Shown: positions 1 to 8,352 of the stretch, piece by piece
Layout of the letters: each line of letters begins with the position of its first letter
Position numbering within the stretch: position 1 is the first letter of the stretch
DNA from: Streptomyces showdoensis
Lineage (GTDB): Bacteria; Actinomycetota; Actinomycetes; Streptomycetales; Streptomycetaceae
Length of the DNA: 64,000 nt
Direction of reading: 5' to 3'
Assembly (NCBI RefSeq): GCF_039535475.1
Contig: NZ_BAAAXG010000026.1
Coordinates: forward strand, 3,529,501 to 3,593,500
Program-made: the position numbers and the translations under genes
Notes under the pieces: generated by a model
Databases searched by the model: none
Told to the model about the DNA's origin: nothing
Seen by the model: the letters and a program-made list of their open reading frames with translations, nothing else

Positions 1-123
1 GCGGTCGGGGCCCACCCGCAGCGCGAGGGTGCGGTGGAGAAGGCGCTGGCGGACGTCCTCGGCACCACCCCGGAGGAGTTCACGGCGGACTGGCGCGCGT
101 ACCTGGGGGAGCGCCTCGGCTAG
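1..123 (+). CDS. C-terminal end of an unidentified protein (5' partial)
   Basis: An open frame runs in from the left edge and ends at a TAG (121-123), giving about 40 residues ending DWRAYLGERLG. The residues are acidic and alanine-rich, with codon use typical of the window. I cannot name the protein; tails of this style occur on secreted or metallohydrolase-like actinobacterial proteins, but that is only a guess. Its stop codon shares the palindrome CTAG with the stop of the convergent PadR gene, so the two reading frames overlap by 4 bp with no room for a terminator. Confidence 0.5.
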   Translation, partial: AVGAHPQREGAVEKALADVLGTTPEEFTADWRAYLGERLG

Positions 124-668
124 CCGGTCCGGCCCTCGGCCGCCCGGCGGTCCAGCTCCTCCAGCGTCTCCGCGAGCCAGGCCTTCTCCTCGGTGCCCGT
201 GGCCCGGGCGATCCGCAGCATCCCGCGCCGGAACGGGTCGGGCTCCTCCTCCACACGGACCGGCGCGCCGTCCGCGTAGAAGAAGCTGGCCGGGGCCGTG
301 AGGAAGTCCTGGCGGCGGCGGAGCACGGCGGCCTGCTCGGCGGGGTCGGGCAGCCGCCCGAGGAAGGAGAGCAGCGTGAAGAAGCGCTGCCCGTCGCTGA
401 TCTCGATGTCCTTGGGGGCGCGCAGCCGGGCGAAGAGCTCGGTCCGGCCCGCCTCGGTCAGCGAGAGGGTGCGGCGCGGGGCGGCGCCCGCGCCCGGCTC
501 CGTACGGCTCTCCACCAGGCCGTTCCTGGTGAGCCGGGTGATCGCCGGGTAGAGCGCGCCGTCGCTCACCGGGCGGACGTGACCGCTCAGCCCCTGGATG
601 CGTTCCTTGAGCTCGTAGCCGTGCAGCGGCCGCTCGTGGAGGAACCCCAGGATCGTCAGCTCCAGCAC
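120..668 (-). CDS. PadR-family transcriptional regulator
   Basis: The 182-residue protein begins LELTILGFLHERPLHGYELK, the classic PadR winged-helix start, followed by the wing segment SDGALYPAITRLTRNGLVES (about residues 35-60). The C-terminal half is helical and charged, as in the PadR C-terminal dimerisation domain; the length is normal for the family. The GTG at 668 is chosen because AAGGAG lies about 8 bases upstream and the family starts here; the frame stays open far upstream but that part is not PadR-like. It is divergent from the MATE exporter, and a perfect palindrome sits between them, so it probably represses the exporter and itself in response to a small ligand (inferred). Confidence 0.85.
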   Translation of the reverse strand: MLELTILGFLHERPLHGYELKERIQGLSGHVRPVSDGALYPAITRLTRNGLVESRTEPGAGAAPRRTLSLTEAGRTELFARLRAPKDIEISDGQRFFTLLSFLGRLPDPAEQAAVLRRRQDFLTAPASFFYADGAPVRVEEEPDPFRRGMLRIARATGTEEKAWLAETLEELDRRAAEGRTG

Positions 669-727
669 CGGTCTGCTCCTTCGTCCTTGTCGGGGACCTG
701 GGACCCATGCTAATACCTCTTTTCGAT

Positions 728-746
728 ATACCTCGATTCGAGGTAT
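728..746. promoter_or_regulatory. Palindromic operator candidate for the PadR regulator
   Basis: ATACCTCGATTCGAGGTAT is a perfect 9-bp inverted repeat around one central base, about 60 bp from the PadR start and 28 bp from the exporter ATG. TTTCGA just outside it (721-726) has its complement at 751-756, slightly off-centre. The position between divergent genes, one of them a regulator, is the evidence for an operator. Binding itself is inferred. Confidence 0.7.
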
Positions 747-773
747 CTCGTCGAAACGAGGGGGAACTCGTCC

Positions 774-2135
774 ATGAGCGCGCACCGCCGCACACTCGTC
801 CGGCTCGCCGGACCCGTCTATCTCGAACTCCTCGCCGGAGTCGCCGCCGGCGTCATCAACATGGTCTGGGTGGCCCGCCTCGGCGGGGACGCCGTCGCGG
901 CCGTCGCCGTCGCCACCAACGCCGAGAACCTGCTCCTCGGCGTCGTCCTCATGGCCGCCTCCGGCACCACCGTCCTCGTCGCCCGGGCCAGGGGCGCCGA
1001 CGACCCGGGGGCGGTGCGCTCCGCGGTCCGCGGCGGCGCCGTCCTCGGCGCGCTCCTCGTGCCGCCCGTCGCGATCGGCGGCGGGCTGCTGCGCGACCCG
1101 CTGGCCGCGCTCCTGCTCGGCGGGGCGGACCACCCGGCACACGCCCTCGCGAGCGCCTACTTCGCCATCTCGCTGCCCGGCACGGCCGTCTTCTTCGCCA
1201 CCACCGTCCTCGACGGCGTCCTCAAGGGCACCGGCGACACCCGCACCCCGATGCGGCTCGCCTTCCTCGCCAACGGACTGATCCTGCTCCTCGACCCGCT
1301 GCTCGTGCCCGCGTACGGGGTGGAGGGAGCCGCCGTCTCCACGGTCCTCGGCCGCTCCGCCGCCCTCGCCGCCGGCCTGTACGTCCTGCGCCGCAACGCG
1401 CTGCTGCGGGCCGCCCGCGCCGCCCGCCCGGCCGAGGGCACACCGACCGCCCTGCGCCGCACCGCCGCCACCGGGCTGCCCATGTCCGTCGACTTCGTCG
1501 TCCGCATGGCCGGGGCGCTCGCCCTGGTCTCCGTCGTCGCCCGGCTCGGCGTCACCGAGATCGCCGCGTACGGCATCGCCACCAAGGCCATGTACGTCGC
1601 CACCATGGCCTTCTACGCCGTCCGGCAGGCCGCCTCCCTCCACACCGCGCACCTGCTCGGCGCCGGGAGGGACGAGCGACGGGCCGTCGGACGGCAGGCC
1701 CTCGGCCTCGGCGCCCTGCTCGGGACCGTCGCGGCGGTGCTGCTGTCGGCCGCCGCGGGGCCGGTCATGCGCGGCTTCGGGGCCGAGCCCGCCGTCGCCG
1801 CGGCGGGGGCGCTGTTCCTGCGCTGCCTGGGGCCGTACCTGCTGCTGATGGCCGGGTTCATCGCCCTGGCCGGGGTCTTCGAGGGCAGCGGCGGCTCACC
1901 GCGGCTCGCCCGGATCACGGTCGCCGGGGTGCTGGTCCAGCTCCCGCTGGCCTACGCGCTGTCCGCGGCCCTCGGGCTCGCCGGGATCTGCCTGGCCATG
2001 GCGCTCGCGATGGCGGGCCAGTGCGCCGCCCTCGGGCTGCTGCACCGCCGGAGGCACGGCGGCGGCACGGGCGTGCGGGGCGGCCGGGACGGTCAGGAGG
2101 ACGCCGAGGCCGGGGTCTTCTCCCGCTCGGCCTGA
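774..2135 (+). CDS. MATE-family multidrug/metabolite efflux transporter
   Basis: The 453-residue, very hydrophobic protein has about twelve predicted membrane segments in two similar halves and a short charged cytoplasmic tail, the usual size and layout of MATE (DinF-like) cation/drug antiporters. Recognisable pieces include an N-terminal GPVYLELLAGVAAGVINMVWV helix and the second-half segment GLPMSVDFVVRMAGALALVSVVARLG. The ATG at 774 follows a G-rich GAGGGGGAA ribosome site. It is divergent from a PadR regulator with a palindrome between them, a common layout for ligand-induced exporters. Its 3' end overlaps the convergent GT87 gene by 43 bp. The substrate cannot be told from sequence. Confidence 0.88.
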   Translation: MSAHRRTLVRLAGPVYLELLAGVAAGVINMVWVARLGGDAVAAVAVATNAENLLLGVVLMAASGTTVLVARARGADDPGAVRSAVRGGAVLGALLVPPVAIGGGLLRDPLAALLLGGADHPAHALASAYFAISLPGTAVFFATTVLDGVLKGTGDTRTPMRLAFLANGLILLLDPLLVPAYGVEGAAVSTVLGRSAALAAGLYVLRRNALLRAARAARPAEGTPTALRRTAATGLPMSVDFVVRMAGALALVSVVARLGVTEIAAYGIATKAMYVATMAFYAVRQAASLHTAHLLGAGRDERRAVGRQALGLGALLGTVAAVLLSAAAGPVMRGFGAEPAVAAAGALFLRCLGPYLLLMAGFIALAGVFEGSGGSPRLARITVAGVLVQLPLAYALSAALGLAGICLAMALAMAGQCAALGLLHRRRHGGGTGVRGGRDGQEDAEAGVFSRSA

Positions 2136-3400
2136 GCGGGCACCCGGACCGGCACCGGCCGGGGCTCCGTCACCGTCTGCCGCCACAGGATCCGGCAGGC
2201 GGAGAGGCAGGCGGCGACGAGCAGCCCGTTGCGGACCAGCAGCAGCGCGATGCCCAGCGGGTCGCTGTGCGAGACGTGCGAGAACCACACCGGGAACTCG
2301 AACTGCGTCACCGCCGTCGCCCACAGCACCAGGTGCGCCGGCCCGCGCATCCGGCTCGCCCGGTAGACCAGGCAGACCGCGGCCAGGCCCACCAGCCAGA
2401 TCATGTACTGGGGGCTGATCACCCGGCTCGTCGTGACGAACAGCAGCACCGCAACGAAGGCCGCGTCCGCGGTCGTGGAGGTGAAGAAGCGGCGGGTGCG
2501 CAGCCGCCACACCAGCAGCCAGCCGAAGGCGGCGAACGTCAGCACCATCGCCGCCGTGGACACCGCGGAGACCCCCGGGCCCAGGAACTCGATCGAGCCG
2601 TAGTTCATCCGCGCCTCGCCCTCCCAGCCGAAGTTCCGGGCCACGTGGAAGACGAGCGCGCCCAGCGACTCGACCTCGGTGCCCCGGTCCCGCTGGAAGC
2701 CGAGGAAGGCGAGCGCCCCGGGCGCCGCGAGCACGCACAGCAGCAGCACCCCGGCCGCCGTGCCGGCCGCCGCCGGCCAGGAGCGCAGGGTGGCCCGGCC
2801 GCGCGCGGTGCCCGCGAGCAGCAGCACCGGCCAGACCTTCAGCATCGCCCCGAACCCGGCGAGCGCGCCGAGCACCGCGGGCCTGCGCACCGCCGCGAGG
2901 AGCCCCGCCACCGCCACGGCCGTCACCATCAGGTCGTAGCGCGCGTACGCGGTCGGCCCGAGCAGCGCGACGCCCGCGATCCACAGCCACGCCCCGCGCA
3001 TCGAACGCCCCGGCCGTCGCCCCGCGTACACGAGCAGCCCGAAGACGAACGCGTCGCACACCAGGCTGAGCACGAAGAAGGCGGCCGAGTAGCCGAGGAA
3101 GGGCAGCAGGGCGGGGGAGAGGATCGCGAGCGCCGCCGCCGGCGGGTACTGCCAGGTGACGTCGTCCAGCGGGTACGTGCCGGTCCGCAGCACCTCGTAC
3201 CAGCCCTGGTAGATCTGCTCGACGTCGCTCGTCACGTCCGGGCCGGGGATCACCACGACCTTGAAGACGCAGAGCAGCAGCAGGACCCGGGTGACGGCCC
3301 AGACGCCGACCGGCAGCCGCAGACCGTCCCGGGCCATCTCGCGGGCCAGCGCGCCCCGTCCGAGGCCGTCCCGTGCCGCCGTGCCCGCCGCGCCCGTCAT
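2093..3400 (-). CDS. GT87 / DUF2029-type polyprenol-linked mannosyltransferase-like membrane protein
   Basis: The 435-residue protein has about ten hydrophobic segments and an extracytoplasmic first loop rich in acidic residues (GPDVTSDVEQIYQGWYE, then TYPLDDVTWQYPP). This is the arrangement of GT-C glycosyltransferases of the GT87 (mycobacterial alpha-mannosyltransferase, DUF2029) group. These enzymes use polyprenyl-phosphate-mannose outside the membrane. The ATG at 3400 is chosen as the first Met before the first helix; the ORF continues upstream only as a shadow of the next gene. It is divergent from a GT4 glycosyltransferase, which suggests a shared role in cell-envelope glycolipid or glycan assembly (inferred). 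The donor and acceptor are unknown. Confidence 0.75.
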   Translation of the reverse strand: MTGAAGTAARDGLGRGALAREMARDGLRLPVGVWAVTRVLLLLCVFKVVVIPGPDVTSDVEQIYQGWYEVLRTGTYPLDDVTWQYPPAAALAILSPALLPFLGYSAAFFVLSLVCDAFVFGLLVYAGRRPGRSMRGAWLWIAGVALLGPTAYARYDLMVTAVAVAGLLAAVRRPAVLGALAGFGAMLKVWPVLLLAGTARGRATLRSWPAAAGTAAGVLLLCVLAAPGALAFLGFQRDRGTEVESLGALVFHVARNFGWEGEARMNYGSIEFLGPGVSAVSTAAMVLTFAAFGWLLVWRLRTRRFFTSTTADAAFVAVLLFVTTSRVISPQYMIWLVGLAAVCLVYRASRMRGPAHLVLWATAVTQFEFPVWFSHVSHSDPLGIALLLVRNGLLVAACLSACRILWRQTVTEPRPVPVRVPAQAEREKTPASASS

Positions 3401-3473
3401 ACCTGTCCTGTTCCTGTCCTGTCGGTCCGCCGGGGCGGAGGGTGGTGGTGCCGGGCTGAGGGCGCGATCACGG

Positions 3474-3479
3474 TACTGT
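3474..3479 (+). promoter_or_regulatory. -10 element, near-leaderless start of the GT4 gene
   Basis: TACTGT fits the Streptomyces TANNNT -10 pattern and ends 8 bases before the ATG at 3488. There is no Shine-Dalgarno between them, so the mRNA would start at or within a base or two of the start codon. Confidence 0.5.
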
Positions 3480-3487
3480 CGGCCACG

Positions 3488-4630
3488 ATGCACAAGACCC
3501 TGATCGTAACGAACGACTTCCCGCCGCGCCCCGGCGGAATCCAGGCCTTCCTGCACAACATGGCGCTGCGCCTGGACCCCGAGCGGATCGTTGTCTACGC
3601 CTCCACGTGGAAGCGCAGCCGTGAGGGGATCGAGGCGACCGCCGCGTTCGACGCGGAACAGCCTTTCACGGTCGTCCGCGACCGCACCACCATGCTGCTG
3701 CCGACCCCGCGGGTCACCGCCCGGGCCACCGCGCTGCTGCGCGAGCACGGCTGCGAGTCCGTCTGGTTCGGGGCGGCCGCCCCGCTCGGTCTGATGGCAC
3801 CCGCCCTGCGCCGCGCCGGCGCCCGCCGTCTGGTCGCCACCACCCACGGCCACGAGGCGGGCTGGGCCCAGCTGCCGGCCTCCCGGCAGCTGCTGCGGCG
3901 GATCGGCGAGGGCACCGACACGATCACCTACCTCGGCGAGTACACCCGCTCCCGGATCGCCGCCGCGCTCACCCCGGCCGCCGCCGGGCGCATGGTGCAG
4001 CTGCCGCCGGGCGTCGACGAGAAGACCTTCCATCCCGACTCGGGCGGCGCCGAGGTGCGCGAGCGGCTCGGGCTCAGCGACCGGCCGGTCGTCGTGTGCG
4101 TCTCCCGGCTGGTGCCGCGCAAGGGCCAGGACACGCTGATCCTCGCCATGCCCGAGATCCTGCGCCGGGTGCCGGATGCGGTCCTGCTGATCGTCGGCGG
4201 CGGCCCGTACGAGCAGGACCTGAGGAAGCTCGCGGCCCGCACCGGCGTGGCCGCCTCCGTGCGCTTCACCGGCGCCGTGCCGTGGGCCGAGCTCCCCGCG
4301 CACTACGGGGCGGGCGACGTCTTCGCGATGCCCTGCCGCACCCGTCGCGGCGGGCTCGACGTCGAGGGCCTCGGCATCGTCTACCTGGAGGCCTCCGCCA
4401 CCGGGCTGCCGGTCGTCGCGGGCGACTCGGGCGGCGCCCCGGACGCGGTCCTCGACGGCGAGACCGGCTGGGTGGTCCGGGGCGGGGTCCCCGAGGAGTC
4501 GGCCGACCGCATCGCGACCCTGCTCCTCGACCCCGAGCTGCGCGCCCGCATGGGCGAGCGCGGCCGGCGGTGGGTCGAGGAGAAGTGGCGCTGGGACCTG
4601 CTGGCCGAGCGGCTGAGGGAACTGCTCTAG
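3488..4630 (+). CDS. GT4-family glycosyltransferase (PimB-like)
   Basis: The 380-residue protein opens TLIVTNDFPPRPGGIQ, the N-terminal donor-site loop of GT-B enzymes such as actinobacterial PimB mannosyltransferases. The C-terminal domain holds VSRLVPRKGQDTL and the EX7E motif EGLGIVYLE at about residues 293-301, followed by SGGAPDAV for nucleotide-sugar binding. The length is normal. By analogy it would transfer mannose from GDP-mannose to a phosphatidylinositol or other lipid acceptor on the cytoplasmic face; the exact acceptor is inferred. The frame is open far upstream, but the family start and a -10 element just before 3488 fix the ATG. It is divergent from the GT87 gene. Confidence 0.85.
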   Translation: MHKTLIVTNDFPPRPGGIQAFLHNMALRLDPERIVVYASTWKRSREGIEATAAFDAEQPFTVVRDRTTMLLPTPRVTARATALLREHGCESVWFGAAAPLGLMAPALRRAGARRLVATTHGHEAGWAQLPASRQLLRRIGEGTDTITYLGEYTRSRIAAALTPAAAGRMVQLPPGVDEKTFHPDSGGAEVRERLGLSDRPVVVCVSRLVPRKGQDTLILAMPEILRRVPDAVLLIVGGGPYEQDLRKLAARTGVAASVRFTGAVPWAELPAHYGAGDVFAMPCRTRRGGLDVEGLGIVYLEASATGLPVVAGDSGGAPDAVLDGETGWVVRGGVPEESADRIATLLLDPELRARMGERGRRWVEEKWRWDLLAERLRELL

Positions 4631-4633
4631 GCG

Positions 4634-4731
4634 GTGTCCTTCGGATCAGGCCGGATCGGCCCGCGGCGACCGAGGACGACGCGGCGAGGTGCGGCACCGG
4701 ATGCCGCGGGCCGGCATGATCCGAAAGACAC
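4634..4731. repeat. Long imperfect foldback between convergent genes
   Basis: A 21-base left arm (4634-4654, beginning GTGTCCTTCGGATCA) pairs with 4711-4731 (ending TGATCCGAAAGACAC) with only two mismatches. Nested inside, GGCCCGCGGC (4658-4667) pairs exactly with GCCGCGGGCC (4703-4712). The whole 98-base unit folds into one long hairpin just after the GT4 stop, and the convergent lipoprotein gene ends 59 bp beyond it. It may act as a bidirectional terminator, but it is longer than most and could be a copy of a dispersed palindromic element. No transposase is nearby. Confidence 0.7.
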
Positions 4732-4789
4732 GGCTGGGGCGCGGGCCACGGAGAACCGCCGGCGGTCCCGCCCGCACTACCTGCCGGGG

Positions 4790-5308
4790 CTACCCGGGCA
4801 GGTAGTCCGTCAGCGCGCAGCCGTCGACGAGGAGCTTCTCGTTGCGGTAGCCGTCGGGGACCTTGAAGCCCTTCTCGCAGGTGAAGAGCAGCACGTCGGA
4901 GGCGAGCAGCGCCTTCGCGGTCTTCTCGTCGCCGGGGAAGAGCGCGAAGTCCTGACCGACCAGCACCCGCACGCCCTTGCCCTTGGCGGCGGCCGCCTTG
5001 TTCGCCTCCTGGAACTTCTGCATGTCGGAGACGGACAGCAGCGTGACGGTGTCCCTGTCGTCGTCGCCGCACACCCCGCGCTCGGATATCGCCCAGGCCG
5101 GGTCCGCGGACTGCTCGCGCAGGGCGCCTCCGCCGTCGGTGCGCAGGTCGCTGCACATGGTGTGCGCACCGACCAGTTTCTCCATCGCCGCCATGTCGCC
5201 GGCGGCGGGCAGCCCGGCGTCCTCTCCCCAGGCGCTGCTGCACCCGGTGAGGGTGACGAGGGCGGTGAGGGCCGTGCCCAGGACGGCGGCGGTGCGCTTG
5301 ACCCGCAT
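4790..5308 (-). CDS. Small secreted lipoprotein of unknown function
   Basis: The 172-residue protein begins with a basic MRVKR, a hydrophobic stretch and the lipobox LTGC at about residues 19-22, so it should be exported and anchored as a lipoprotein. The mature part contains Cys residues (MCSDL, RGVCGDD, FTCEKG, DGCAL) that could form two disulfides. I do not recognise a domain. The ATG at 5308 has AGGGAG a few bases upstream. It lies downstream of, and in the same orientation as, the acyl-CoA synthetase, but a strong hairpin (5385-5423) separates them. It probably has its own promoter near the 5351-5365 palindrome. Confidence 0.7.
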   Translation of the reverse strand: MRVKRTAAVLGTALTALVTLTGCSSAWGEDAGLPAAGDMAAMEKLVGAHTMCSDLRTDGGGALREQSADPAWAISERGVCGDDDRDTVTLLSVSDMQKFQEANKAAAAKGKGVRVLVGQDFALFPGDEKTAKALLASDVLLFTCEKGFKVPDGYRNEKLLVDGCALTDYLPG

Positions 5309-5350
5309 GACTCCCTGCTTCCGTTTCGTGTCGGTGTGGCGGTGCGTGAC

Positions 5351-5365
5351 GGAACGGTCCGTTCC
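5351..5365. promoter_or_regulatory. Perfect palindrome upstream of the lipoprotein gene
   Basis: GGAACGGTCCGTTCC is a perfect 7-bp inverted repeat around a central T, 43 bp upstream of the lipoprotein ATG. Its size and position suit an operator for a dimeric regulator. No regulator gene is adjacent, so the binder is unknown. Confidence 0.45.
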
Positions 5366-5384
5366 GATCCCGGTGCGCGCGAAA

Positions 5385-5423
5385 CGCCCCCGACCGGCCC
5401 GCGACGCGGGCCCGTCAGGGGCG
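5385..5423 (-). terminator. Hairpin terminator after the acyl-CoA synthetase gene
   Basis: The arms 5385-5402 and 5406-5423 pair over 18 positions with three mismatches around the loop GAC. The hairpin starts 14 bp after the synthetase stop. There is no U-tract, as is usual for Streptomyces. Confidence 0.7.
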
Positions 5424-5436
5424 CTCCGAGGACCTG

Positions 5437-7233
5437 TCAGCCCTGGTAGATCGCCTCGATCTCGTCGGCGAAGTCCTTCGCCACCACGTTCCGCTTCAGC
5501 TTCAGCGACGGGGTGATGTGCCCCGCCTCCTCGGTGAACTGCGCGGACAGGATACGGAACTTCCGCACCGACTCCGCCTTCGAGACCGCCGCGTTGCCGT
5601 CGTCGATCGCCCGCTGGACCTCCGCGAGCAGCTCCGGGTCGTCCCGCAGCGTCGCCGCCGTCGCGCCGGCCGGCTTGCCGTGGTCGGCGGCCCAGCGGCC
5701 CAGGAACTCCTCGTCCACGGTCACGAGCGCGCCCACGAACGGGCGCCCGTCGCCGACCACCATGCACTCGGCGACCAGGGCGTGCGCCCGGATCCGGTCC
5801 TCGATGACCGCCGGGGCGACGTTCTTGCCGCCCGCCGTCACCAGGATCTCCTTCTTGCGGCCGGTGATCGCGAGGTAGCCGTCCTCGTCGAGGGTGCCGA
5901 TGTCGCCGGTGTGGAACCAGCCGTCCGCGAGCGCCTCGGCCGTCGCGGCCTCGTTGTTCCAGTAGCCGGAGAAGATGTGCTCGCCGTGCAGCAGCACCTC
6001 GCCGTCGTCGGCGATGCGCACCACCGAACCCGGCAGCGGCTGCCCGACCGTGCCGATCTTCTGCCGGTCCCAGGGGTTGAAGGCGGTCGCCGCGCAGGAC
6101 TCCGTCAGGCCGTAGCCCTCCAGGACGGTGAAGCCGATGCCGCGGAAGAAGTGCCCGAGCCGCTCGCCCAGCGGCGCGCCGCCCGAGATCGCGTACTCGC
6201 CGCGGCCGCCGAGGACCGCGCGCAGCTTCGAGTAGACCAGCTTGTCGAAGACCTTGTGCTTCAGCTTCAGGCCGAAGGACGGGCCCTGAGGGGTGCTCAG
6301 CGCCCGGCTGTACGCGATGGCCGTGTGCGCGGCCTTGTCGAAGATCTTGCCCTTGCCGTCCGCCTGCGCCTTGGCCCGCGCCGAGTTGTAGACCTTCTCG
6401 AAGACGCGCGGCACGCCGAGGATCAGCGTCGGCCGGAAGGAGGCCAGCTCGTCGGTGAGGTTCTTGATGTCGGGCAGACAGCCCAGCTTGATCGGCGCCA
6501 TCACGGAGGCGACCTCGACCAGCCGGCCGAAGACGTGCGCGGCCGGCAGGAACAGCAGGACCGAGCACTCGCCCGTACGGAACAGCGGCTTCAGCCGCTC
6601 GACCACGTTGCCGCACTCGGCGAAGAAGGCGCGGTGGGTGAGCACGCAGCCCTTGGGGCGGCCCGTGGTGCCCGAGGTGTACACGATCGTGGCCGGGTCG
6701 TCCGCGTGCGCGGCCGACATCCGGCGGTCCAGCTCCTCGTCGGAGACCCCGGCACCGGTCTCGGTCAGCCGGGCGACCGCGTCGGCGTCGATCTGCCAGA
6801 CGCCCTTGAGGTCCGGCAGGCCGGCGCGGACCGAGGCGATCGACTCCTCGTGCGCGGCGCTCTCGACGAGGGCCAGCGAGGCGCCCGAGTCGCCGAGGAT
6901 CCACTGGATCTGCTCCGGCGAGCTGGTCTCGTACACCGGCACCGTCACGGCGCCCGCGCTCCAGATCGCGAAGTCGAGGAGCACCCACTCGTAGCGGGTG
7001 CGGGAGAGCAGCGCGACCCGGTCGCCGGGCTCGACACCGGCGGCGACGAGGCCCTTGGCCGCCCCACGGACCTCGGCGAGGAACTGCTTGGCGGTGACGT
7101 CAGCCCAGCCGCCCGCGACCTTGCGCCCCATCACGGCGACGTCTGGGTGCTGGGCGGCGTTGCGGCGGATGAGATCCGTCAGGTTGCCGTCCGTGGGGAC
7201 CTCGTACAGGGCCGGAAGGCTGAACTCGCGCAA
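5437..7233 (-). CDS. Long-chain fatty acid-CoA ligase (AMP-forming)
   Basis: The 598-residue enzyme of the ANL superfamily activates a long-chain fatty acid with ATP and CoA to acyl-CoA, AMP and pyrophosphate. Visible motifs are the phosphate loop TIVYTSGTTGRPKG (about residues 183-196), GYGLTESCA in the middle, GWFHTGDIG, and the C-terminal catalytic lysine region LKLKRNVVAKDF. The length matches bacterial FadD15-type ligases. The start is TTG at 7233, with GAGGAG about 8 bases upstream. The gene is monocistronic by its own hairpin, and divergent from the metallophosphoesterase across 282 bp in which I see no further gene. Confidence 0.92.
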   Translation of the reverse strand: MREFSLPALYEVPTDGNLTDLIRRNAAQHPDVAVMGRKVAGGWADVTAKQFLAEVRGAAKGLVAAGVEPGDRVALLSRTRYEWVLLDFAIWSAGAVTVPVYETSSPEQIQWILGDSGASLALVESAAHEESIASVRAGLPDLKGVWQIDADAVARLTETGAGVSDEELDRRMSAAHADDPATIVYTSGTTGRPKGCVLTHRAFFAECGNVVERLKPLFRTGECSVLLFLPAAHVFGRLVEVASVMAPIKLGCLPDIKNLTDELASFRPTLILGVPRVFEKVYNSARAKAQADGKGKIFDKAAHTAIAYSRALSTPQGPSFGLKLKHKVFDKLVYSKLRAVLGGRGEYAISGGAPLGERLGHFFRGIGFTVLEGYGLTESCAATAFNPWDRQKIGTVGQPLPGSVVRIADDGEVLLHGEHIFSGYWNNEAATAEALADGWFHTGDIGTLDEDGYLAITGRKKEILVTAGGKNVAPAVIEDRIRAHALVAECMVVGDGRPFVGALVTVDEEFLGRWAADHGKPAGATAATLRDDPELLAEVQRAIDDGNAAVSKAESVRKFRILSAQFTEEAGHITPSLKLKRNVVAKDFADEIEAIYQG

Positions 7234-7503
7234 GACTGCTGCTCCTCATCGGGCGCCGGCGCCACGGCTCTGTGTGATGCGTCGGTGCGGTCCAAGATCG
7301 GGCAGGTGCTCAGTGGGGGTGAGCACGACCGGACTGCCCGGACGTTACCCATCAGTACGCGGTTCCGGATAGGGGGTCCTGGCCAGATGTTCCATGCGTC
7401 ACACGTGTATGGCGTTGCTTCGCGCACAGTAATCCACCGCTTTCCCGACTCGGAAGTAACCGCAGGTCCGACCGGGCGGGCCCACACGCCGGGCGCCGCC
7501 CCC

Positions 7504-7509
7504 TACGCT
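7504..7509 (+). promoter_or_regulatory. -10 element, leaderless start of the metallophosphoesterase gene
   Basis: TACGCT ends 6 bases before the ATG at 7516. The start would coincide with the A of ATG, and no ribosome-binding sequence is present. Confidence 0.55.
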
Positions 7510-7515
7510 GACGCC

Positions 7516-8283
7516 ATGAGGATCAACGTGGTGAGCGACGTGCACGGCAACACCGGGGCCCTCGCCAAGGCCGGGGAGGGCGCGGACGCCCTGATATGTC
7601 TCGGGGACCTGGTGCTCTTCCTCGACTACGCCGACCACGCGCGCGGCATCTTCCCCGACCTCTTCGGCGTCGAGAACGCCGACCTCATCGTCGAGCTGCG
7701 CACCGCCCGCCGCTTCGACGAGGCCCGCGACCTGGGCCGCCGGCTCTGGGGCGAGCTCGGCATCGACCGCGCCACCGCCATCGAGTCGGCCGTCCGCCGC
7801 CAGTACGCCGAGATGTTCGCCGCCTTCCCCACCCCCACGTACGCCACCTACGGCAACGTCGACATCCCCGGCCTCTGGCCCGAGTACGCGGGCCCCGGCA
7901 CCACCGTCCTCGACGGCGAGCGGATCGAGCTCGGCGGCCTCGTCTTCGGCTTCGTCGGCGGCGGCCTGCACAGCCCCATGCGCACGCCCTACGAGATCTC
8001 CGAGGAGGAGTACGCGGCCAAGGTCGAGGCCCTCGGCGAGGTCGACGTGCTCTGCTCCCACATCCCGCCGGACGTCCCCGAGCTCACCTACGACACCGTC
8101 GCCCGCCGCTTCGAGCGCGGCAGCCGCGCCCTCCTCGACGCCATCCACCGGGTCCGCCCCCGCTACGCCCTCTTCGGCCACGTCCACCAGCCGCTCGCCC
8201 GCCGGATGCGGATCGGCGGGACCGAGTGCGTCAACGTCGGCCACTTCGCGGCGACCGGGCGCCCCTGGACCCTGGAGTGGTGA
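7516..8283 (+). CDS. Calcineurin-like metallophosphoesterase
   Basis: The 255-residue protein carries the dinuclear metal-site motifs of the family in order: DVHGN (residues 8-12), GDLV, GNVD (near 115), CSHIPP and the terminal GHVHQPL. It probably hydrolyses a phosphomonoester or phosphodiester in the cytoplasm; the substrate is not evident. The motif order resembles the YfcE/MJ0936 class, with an insert of about 60 residues between the GD and GN motifs. The ATG at 7516 has a -10 element directly upstream and no Shine-Dalgarno. It is divergent from the acyl-CoA ligase; the SRPBCC gene follows after 69 bp. Confidence 0.82.
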   Translation: MRINVVSDVHGNTGALAKAGEGADALICLGDLVLFLDYADHARGIFPDLFGVENADLIVELRTARRFDEARDLGRRLWGELGIDRATAIESAVRRQYAEMFAAFPTPTYATYGNVDIPGLWPEYAGPGTTVLDGERIELGGLVFGFVGGGLHSPMRTPYEISEEEYAAKVEALGEVDVLCSHIPPDVPELTYDTVARRFERGSRALLDAIHRVRPRYALFGHVHQPLARRMRIGGTECVNVGHFAATGRPWTLEW

Positions 8284-8352
8284 CGGATGCCCGTTGACGG
8301 CGCGATAGCCTTCACACAGATACGACTCGCGTCCATACGAGGAGCCACCGCG

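Noticed and set aside
707..3487. Upstream part of a 1307-codon plus-strand frame ending in the GT4 gene
   Set aside because: The segment before 3488 is an Arg-rich shadow of the MATE and GT87 genes.
4634..4731. Foldback as an insertion sequence
   Set aside because: There is no transposase frame inside or beside it, and no target-site duplication is evident; kept only as a palindromic repeat.
5518..7515. Upstream part of a 921-codon plus-strand frame opposite the acyl-CoA ligase
   Set aside because: Only the part from 7516 matches a family (metallophosphoesterase); the rest is a shadow of the ligase.
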